This document shows positions 58,998 through 64,000 of a stretch of 64,000 nt of DNA, in pieces; within the stretch, counting starts at the first letter, position 1, and every line of letters begins with the position of its first letter. The notes below the pieces were generated by a model. The model had not been told where the DNA came from. It saw only the letters and a list, made by a program, of their open reading frames with translations, and ran no database searches. Made by a program: the position numbers and the translations under genes. This DNA is from Grimontia indica (GTDB lineage: Bacteria > Pseudomonadota > Gammaproteobacteria > Enterobacterales > Vibrionaceae): positions 57,124 to 121,123 of the forward strand of contig NZ_ANFM02000039.1 of the NCBI RefSeq assembly GCF_000333895.2, read 5' to 3'.

Positions 58998-59540
58998 TTA
59001 CCAAACCCAACTGGACTGCTCGTTATTAATCCGTGTTTGGATAGGGGTGGTGCCATCATAGAAGAAGACCTCGGCCAGCATGTAGTATTGGGAATCGGCC
59101 AAGGGGTAGGTGAGGGAAGCCAATCCGTTTTCTACATCGGCCGAGGTGATTCGGCTGTTGTAATCTGCACTGTAAGAACCATCGTCATTCTGGGTGAAGC
59201 CACCGTAAATGGAGATATATCCTTTGCTGGTGGTGTAGCTGCTGATATCAATATCCACGCTTTGTGAATCGACAGAGTCATAACTGAAATCCGCGGGTAC
59301 GACCATCTCAGATATATCGGTGGCAGAACTCAGCACTGTCGGAGGGATGGTCACATCAGCACCAGAAGTATCTGTCATCATGCCTAGAGGCGTTGTGCTC
59401 GTGGTGGCAGTATCAGATGTTGATGCCGTTCCACTATCTGTACCCGTTGGGCCTGAGGATGTGGTTTCTCCACCGCCTCCACCCCCACCACATGCAGTGA
59501 GCAAACCTGCCAGAGCTAGTGTGATAAGTGAATATTTCAT
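58998..59540 (-). CDS. Gly-rich-anchored lipoprotein, partner of the LruC-domain protein
   Basis: 180 residues. Signal peptide MKYSLITLALAGLLTAC with lipobox LTAC, then seven Gly right after the lipidated Cys and a Ser/Thr linker to about residue 55. The remainder is beta-rich with no known domain. The ATG at 59540 follows AGGAG by eight bases; the much longer frame has 50 extra residues and no ribosome site. It starts five bases after the LruC gene stop, so the two are one operon. Confidence 0.85.
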   Translation of the reverse strand: MKYSLITLALAGLLTACGGGGGGGETTSSGPTGTDSGTASTSDTATTSTTPLGMMTDTSGADVTIPPTVLSSATDISEMVVPADFSYDSVDSQSVDIDISSYTTSKGYISIYGGFTQNDDGSYSADYNSRITSADVENGLASLTYPLADSQYYMLAEVFFYDGTTPIQTRINNEQSSWVW

Positions 59541-59545
59541 GTCAT

Positions 59546-61660
59546 TTACTCCTCTGGCTCGTAGATTTTGTTTTCGGCTGCATTTTCTTCCGCATGCCAG
59601 GTGGTATTCGATACACCGCTGCTCTCTGTGTAGCCTGCGAACAACGGGTAAGCCTGAATCAAGTCGATATGTTCTTGTGGCCATTTCCATTCATCGGTGA
59701 TGAGCAGAACCCAAGGTAGGTTAGTGCTGGTTTTGTAGTAGCGGTTTTCTGCCGGAACACTGTCGTCGTCCTGCCAGCCATAGAGGAAGGTGTCGAACTG
59801 CTCAGTGGGCGCTTGGTCAGGCAAGTGAATTTCTAGACCACGGCCTGGGTTGTACCAGATACCATCACGCACATAACTGCCTGGGGTCGAGAAGATAAAT
59901 GGGTCGTAAGGCATATCCACTAAACCGTAGGTGTTCACGCCCTCGTTGGCGTAGATATCAATCTCAAATTCGAATGACAACGCTTCCTGACAGTACTGGG
60001 CGGTGCGGTAGAAATTACATTCACCCGTCGGGATCTTGGTTTTCAAATCCTCATCAATAACGAAGATCGCTTCTGTCGAATCAGTCTCCAATCCATTGTT
60101 TTCCTGCACGACGCCATTGTGCTTGAGCGTGGTGGCAGCGCTGTTAATGTCAGACTGATTGAGGCCAGGAAGACGAATCGCAAAACCGTTGTGATAGCCC
60201 GCACCATAGGCAGCGAGGTAGCCGGTGATTAAAATGCGTGTTGCGTGGTTGTCTTCATCAAGTGTTTCTGTCATCCGGAAGCGGATCACCACATCGTTCA
60301 TGTCGTAATCGCCTTCTTTTGGCCAGTTATCCTCGTAAGCGATAGTGGCGTAGCCTTGCTCGCTTGGGTAGTGGACCAACGTGGTGCCGGATTTGATTAC
60401 GGTAACAGGGTGGTCTTCCACCTCGCCCGTGGTCGCACCGCCAAAGTAATCCAAGCCGGACTGTTCTGCGAAACGGAAGCGACTGTATGTGGATCCGATA
60501 GCTGCATCAACAGGAACAGATATGGAAAGGGTGTTTGCACCTGCTGACAGTAAACTGTCGCTGATGATTTTCTCACCACTGTCTTCGAAATCACCGTCAG
60601 CATTCCAGTCAATCCATGCTGATAAGTAGCCTTGCGTTGAAGCTTGCACCGATATAATAGCGCTCTCGCCAGCTTCCAATGCCGTAACGAAACCGACACC
60701 GTCTTCGTCAGCGGTACCTGCTTTGTTATCATCAAGTGGTGAGAGAAGACCGTCTCCTTCGCTATCTGGTGCGACCGAGCCAAGGTAATAGGCAGTGTCT
60801 ACCTGGTGACGTGGACCGTTAGAGGCAAGCAAAGTCAGGTAGCTATCTGGCGCATCACCGAAGTCAATGGTGGAATCTTCATCAATCACAGGAGCGTTCG
60901 CACAACGTGCACCGTCGTTTTGGCCAGAAGCTGGGCCGTCCGCAAATTTAACCGCCGTGATATCACCATCTGCGCCATAGTCAGAGAGGTCAATACGGAA
61001 GATGTCCCCGTCACTGTTACGCGAAACGTAGAAATAGCCATTAACATCGAAATATCCCGCACCAAATGTACCCGTTATTCCCGCGTTACCGACCAGTGTG
61101 GTGCTGCCGTCCGTGGTATCAAACAAATAGACGTTGCCGCTTTGGTTGTCGATGCCGTAAAGCCCGCCGTTGCCTGGGTGGAAAGCGAAGTCGGTCAATC
61201 TGACCGAAGCAGTTGTTGTGATTCTCTCCATCTCTAAAGTAGCATTCGGGTCACTGTCCAATGGGCTCAAATCAATTTTGAAAAGGCCTTTGTTTTGGCG
61301 GTACAGATAGTAAGTGTGGTCATAAACGTCACCGACAAAAAAAGTGTGGTCAGTGGGGACGTCAGAAACGTTTAAGACTTCCGCTTGGAAATCCTGCCCT
61401 AAACGGACAATTTGCTTGTTGGTTGTGTCGTACCCATAGATATACCTGTCTTCGAAGTTGAAACCTACGCCGTTGATATTGGCATTCAAGCCGGTATCAG
61501 ATTGCAGCAAGCTGGTGTCGCCGGTGACGAGATTAACGCCATACACTTGTACCGGATTAGCTTGGAACAAATAGGCTTTACTTGGACACGTATCGAACGG
61601 CGTTGCATAGGCAACGGGTGACATCAACGCTAGCGCGAGAGATATGGCACGTCGAGACAT
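59546..61660 (-). CDS. LruC-domain secreted protein
   Basis: 704 residues. Sec signal peptide MSRRAISLALALMSPVAYA, an N-terminal beta-propeller-like region (QANPVQVYGVNLVTGDTSLLQ; FAFHPGNGGLYGIDNQSG), a GEVED domain (SAWIDWNADGDFEDSGEKI ... GEVEDHPV) and the C-terminal LruC/DUF4842 part (YEDNWPKEGDYDMNDVVIRFRM; GFAIRLPGL). Acidic repeats suggest calcium binding. Role unknown; likely at the cell surface or secreted. It is co-transcribed with the lipoprotein gene. Confidence 0.88.
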   Translation of the reverse strand: MSRRAISLALALMSPVAYATPFDTCPSKAYLFQANPVQVYGVNLVTGDTSLLQSDTGLNANINGVGFNFEDRYIYGYDTTNKQIVRLGQDFQAEVLNVSDVPTDHTFFVGDVYDHTYYLYRQNKGLFKIDLSPLDSDPNATLEMERITTTASVRLTDFAFHPGNGGLYGIDNQSGNVYLFDTTDGSTTLVGNAGITGTFGAGYFDVNGYFYVSRNSDGDIFRIDLSDYGADGDITAVKFADGPASGQNDGARCANAPVIDEDSTIDFGDAPDSYLTLLASNGPRHQVDTAYYLGSVAPDSEGDGLLSPLDDNKAGTADEDGVGFVTALEAGESAIISVQASTQGYLSAWIDWNADGDFEDSGEKIISDSLLSAGANTLSISVPVDAAIGSTYSRFRFAEQSGLDYFGGATTGEVEDHPVTVIKSGTTLVHYPSEQGYATIAYEDNWPKEGDYDMNDVVIRFRMTETLDEDNHATRILITGYLAAYGAGYHNGFAIRLPGLNQSDINSAATTLKHNGVVQENNGLETDSTEAIFVIDEDLKTKIPTGECNFYRTAQYCQEALSFEFEIDIYANEGVNTYGLVDMPYDPFIFSTPGSYVRDGIWYNPGRGLEIHLPDQAPTEQFDTFLYGWQDDDSVPAENRYYKTSTNLPWVLLITDEWKWPQEHIDLIQAYPLFAGYTESSGVSNTTWHAEENAAENKIYEPEE

Positions 61661-61802
61661 AAGTTGCTCCAGGATTTGACAATGTTAATAACCCCATTTC
61701 AAAGAGCGTGCCATTTTTAATTTGCTGATATTTATAAATTTATTATTGTGAGAATCAGTCTGGAATAGGCTTTTTTCTCAGATTGACAGTCATAAGAAAA
61801 GG

Positions 61803-61845
61803 GACGGAATACTGATTTCTCAATATGAGAAATCAGGTCTCCGTC
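61803..61845 (-). terminator. Terminator of the LysR gene
   Basis: CTGATTTCTCA pairs with TGAGAAATCAG across ATA (61812-61836), extended by GACGGA/TCCGTC (61803-61808 with 61840-61845). On the minus strand CCCTTTTCTTAT follows. The stem begins 11 bases after the LysR stop. Confidence 0.75.
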
Positions 61846-61855
61846 GTATGGTGGT

Positions 61856-62755
61856 TCAGCCTCTCTCTCCCCAGCAACGCATATTTTCAAAGCGTTGGGC
61901 AAAGTAATCAATGAATGCGCGCACCTTGGGGGCGAGTTGCCTCGAGCTTGGGTAGACAGCCCAAATTGCAGTGTCTGATTCCAACTGGAAGTTCTCGAGA
62001 ATTCTCACGAGTTCACCACGTTCCAATTGCTCGTGTACTGCCCAATTTGAACAAACAGAAATGCCAATTCCTTCGATACAGGCGTCCCTTACGGCTTCAC
62101 CGTTGTCGGTTCTCAACAAACTCTTCACTTTGATGCTTTCAAGCCCGTTGGGGGTTCGAAACGCCAGTTGTTCCAAAGAAGGGAGTTGAACAAAAGAGTG
62201 GGTGCTGAGCTCCTTTAGTGTTTCTGGCTTGCCGTTCTTAGCAATATACGACGGTGAAGCACACAGCATTCGGTTATCCGGTGCAAGCTTACGCGCGATG
62301 AGACTGGAGTCCTTGAGTTCAGCATTTCGAATGGCGATATCAAAGCCGCCTTCCACCAGATCGACGATAGAATCTGACAGGCGCAGGTCGAGCGAAAGAT
62401 CGGGGTATTCCTCCAAAAAGCCTTTTAGCCCGGGAATTAGATGCATTCGTCCAAAAGATGCAGGGGCGGTTATTCGAAGTGTACCCCGAGGTGAGGTTGT
62501 CCCCGCGCCGACGGAGGCGCACGCCGCCTCGACACTCGCCAACACATCTTCTGCATGAGGCAAGAAGGCAATGCCTTCTTCGGTCAGCGAGACTTTTCGT
62601 GTGGTGCGATGCACTAATCTTACGCCCATGGACTCTTCGAGCTTGTTAATGTGCGCACTGGAGACCGCAGGTGAGAGGCCAAGCTCGGCGCCCGCGGCAC
62701 TGATGTTGTTTGTCGAGGCTAACCGGACAAAGAGTTTGAGGTGTTCGATATTCAT
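61856..62755 (-). CDS. LysR-family transcriptional regulator
   Basis: 299 residues. Winged helix-turn-helix MNIEHLKLFVRLASTNNISAAGAELGLSPAVSSAHINKLEESMGVRLVHRTTRKVSLTEEG and a LysR substrate domain (LRITAPASFGRMHLIPGL; LRLSDSIVDLVEGGFDIAIRNAEL), the CrgA-like class. Divergent from the SDR gene with 215 bases between them, the standard arrangement for control of that gene. The ATG at 62755 is preferred over a TTG three codons earlier. Confidence 0.92.
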   Translation of the reverse strand: MNIEHLKLFVRLASTNNISAAGAELGLSPAVSSAHINKLEESMGVRLVHRTTRKVSLTEEGIAFLPHAEDVLASVEAACASVGAGTTSPRGTLRITAPASFGRMHLIPGLKGFLEEYPDLSLDLRLSDSIVDLVEGGFDIAIRNAELKDSSLIARKLAPDNRMLCASPSYIAKNGKPETLKELSTHSFVQLPSLEQLAFRTPNGLESIKVKSLLRTDNGEAVRDACIEGIGISVCSNWAVHEQLERGELVRILENFQLESDTAIWAVYPSSRQLAPKVRAFIDYFAQRFENMRCWGERG

Positions 62756-62970
62756 TATTATCAATAAAAGCTAAAAAGTGATTCTTTATTGTGCGTAATT
62801 ACTAATGAAACTGTTTCAAATAGGATAGTAGGTAAAGGTAGTCAACAGCAATCGCTAAAACAGAGACAGCGTGACAACTCATGTCGTGGTAATGGTAAGA
62901 AGTTCAGATGCTTGTGCTGCCAACGTTTAAACACAAAAGGTCGACAGCCCCTACGAATAAGGGAATAACA

Positions 62971-63768
62971 ATGACAAAAACGATTTTAATTACAGGCGCA
63001 ACAGACGGTATTGGGTTGGAGACCGCTAAACTACTAGCTTCTCAAGGTCACGATATCCTGTTGCATGGTCGCAGCGCCGCCAAGCTGGAAAATGCGAAAG
63101 CCCAAGTTCAGGGGATTAAAGGCGTTGGTAATGTGGAAACCTACTTGGCAGATTTGTCGAACCTGAAGGATGTGGAAAAGTTTGCTGATGAAGCGGTCGC
63201 AAACCATACATCGTTGGATGTGCTGATTAACAACGCGGGTATTTTCCGAACCTCTTCGCCAATCACCAAAGATGGATTCGACGTGCGATTCGTTGTAAAT
63301 ACAGTCGCGCCTTACCTGCTCACTAAGCGCTTGCTGCCGTTACTTGGCGGAGAAGGGCGTGTTGTTAATCTGTCATCTGCTGCGCAAGCACCGGTCAACA
63401 TTGCTGCGCTGAAGGGCGAAGTGGGAGTGGGCGATGAGTTTGCAGCTTACGCGCAGAGCAAGCTTGCTATCACCATGTGGACGCAAAAACTGGCGAGTGA
63501 TTTGGGTGCTGATGGCCCAATACTGGTGGCCGTTAACCCGGGTTCAATGCTCGGCAGCAAAATGGTCACGGAAGGGTTTGGTGTGTCAGGCGGTGATATT
63601 GGTATTGGCGCTGATATTCTCGCTCGAGCCTCGCTGAGCGACGAATTCGCTGACGCTTCCGGTAAGTACTATGACAATGATTCGCATCGCTTTGCTGCTC
63701 CGCACTCTGAAGCTGCGAATGCCACTAAAGTAGACGCGGTTATCGAAGCGATTGAGTCGTTAATTTAA
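62971..63768 (+). CDS. Short-chain dehydrogenase/reductase
   Basis: 265 residues. Cofactor loop TGATDGIG, NNAGIFRTSS, catalytic Ser in NLSSAAQ and YAQSKLA (Tyr-x-x-x-Lys), NPGSMLGSKMV. Atypical SDR close to retinol-dehydrogenase-like proteins of bacteria. The ATG at 62971 follows AAGGGA by about eight bases; the longer frame has no site. Probably regulated by the divergent LysR protein. Substrate unknown. Confidence 0.9.
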   Translation: MTKTILITGATDGIGLETAKLLASQGHDILLHGRSAAKLENAKAQVQGIKGVGNVETYLADLSNLKDVEKFADEAVANHTSLDVLINNAGIFRTSSPITKDGFDVRFVVNTVAPYLLTKRLLPLLGGEGRVVNLSSAAQAPVNIAALKGEVGVGDEFAAYAQSKLAITMWTQKLASDLGADGPILVAVNPGSMLGSKMVTEGFGVSGGDIGIGADILARASLSDEFADASGKYYDNDSHRFAAPHSEAANATKVDAVIEAIESLI

Positions 63769-63771
63769 GTG

Positions 63772-64000
63772 TTATACCCAATTAACCTGAAGATACCGGC
63801 ATTCAGAGGCCATCAATACGTTCAGTTCGAGGCAAATTTCACGAAGAATAGTCGTTCTATTTCCGTGGAATTTAACAAAGAAGTGGGCGCATTGAGGGCC
63901 TCCCTTCGGGCGAGTTGACTGACGCCGTGCTCATTGTTGTTCCTTTTTGATGGAGGTGACTACACCTGCAAAGGAACGCCGCGATCACAACGCCAGTCAA
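63772..64000. repeat. Palindrome-rich intergenic repeat block at the right edge
   Basis: No gene. It begins with TTATACCCAA-N5-TGAAGATACC, near-repeated at 24896. A first imperfect palindrome lies around AATAGTCGTTCTATT (about 63838-63878). A second lies at 63915-64000, with ends TTGACTG/CAGTCAA and inner GTTCCTTT/AAAGGAAC. It may continue beyond the window. Looks like a dispersed Vibrionaceae intergenic element; copy number unknown here. Confidence 0.6.

Overview
The window comes from a marine gamma-proteobacterium, most likely a member of the Vibrionaceae (Grimontia/Enterovibrio/Photobacterium/Vibrio range). That placement rests on moderate GC content, gammaproteobacterial gene types (speB, hscC with a J-protein and DUF1266 neighbours, phnA/yjdM, a LruC-domain secreted protein, a PTS-EIIC/EAL fusion), long chemoreceptors and Vibrio-like intergenic repeats. 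Genus level is inference only. No rRNA, tRNA, CRISPR array or transposase was seen.

Layout. (A) 1-14.2 kb is a carbohydrate locus. It holds the C-terminal, ligand-binding part of a large secreted protein, probably a beta-glucanase whose catalytic part lies left of the window; an unrelated low-complexity ORF; a five-gene family-5 ABC importer; an 1152-residue GH94-clan oligosaccharide phosphorylase; and a LacI-type repressor. Four copies of the palindrome GAAAGCGCTTTC lie in front of the importer, the phosphorylase and the repressor, so the locus reads as one small regulon. A likely CRP site sits upstream of the importer promoter. (B) 14.2-27.1 kb is mixed: DUF523, alpha/beta hydrolase, agmatinase, patatin, two small ORFs, GNAT, HAD phosphatase, an EIIC-EAL fusion, a chemoreceptor, PhnA, an ABC1/ADCK-type kinase and a YdcF-like protein. 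(C) 27.2-33.4 kb is a chaperone neighbourhood: DUF1266, a 930-residue membrane J-protein with HPE instead of HPD, an AT-rich lipoprotein gene and HscC. (D) 33.5-37 kb has a poly-HAMP chemoreceptor and a small membrane protein.

(E) 37.4-46.7 kb is a five-gene operon of uncharacterised peptide-ligase type: circularly permuted ATP-grasp, alpha-E, transglutaminase+DUF2126, a fused ATP-grasp/alpha-E protein, and a second transglutaminase. Both protease-like triads are intact. This is the best candidate for a poorly described system. (F) 47.4-59 kb is an apparently complete pathway for 2,3-dihydroxypropane-1-sulfonate (DHPS): TRAP importer, two interconverting dehydrogenases, HpsN, the sulfolactate sulfo-lyase SuyAB, a sulfolactate dehydrogenase-like enzyme and a SuyZ-type exporter for the sulfite or sulfate formed. 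A divergent LacI regulator has one operator between the promoters and a second inside its own first codons. (G) 59-64 kb holds a LruC-domain protein with a lipoprotein partner, a divergent LysR/SDR pair, and a palindrome-rich intergenic repeat at the right edge.

Several starts were moved from the longest reading frame to internal ATG, GTG or TTG codons with good Shine-Dalgarno spacing; each entry says why.
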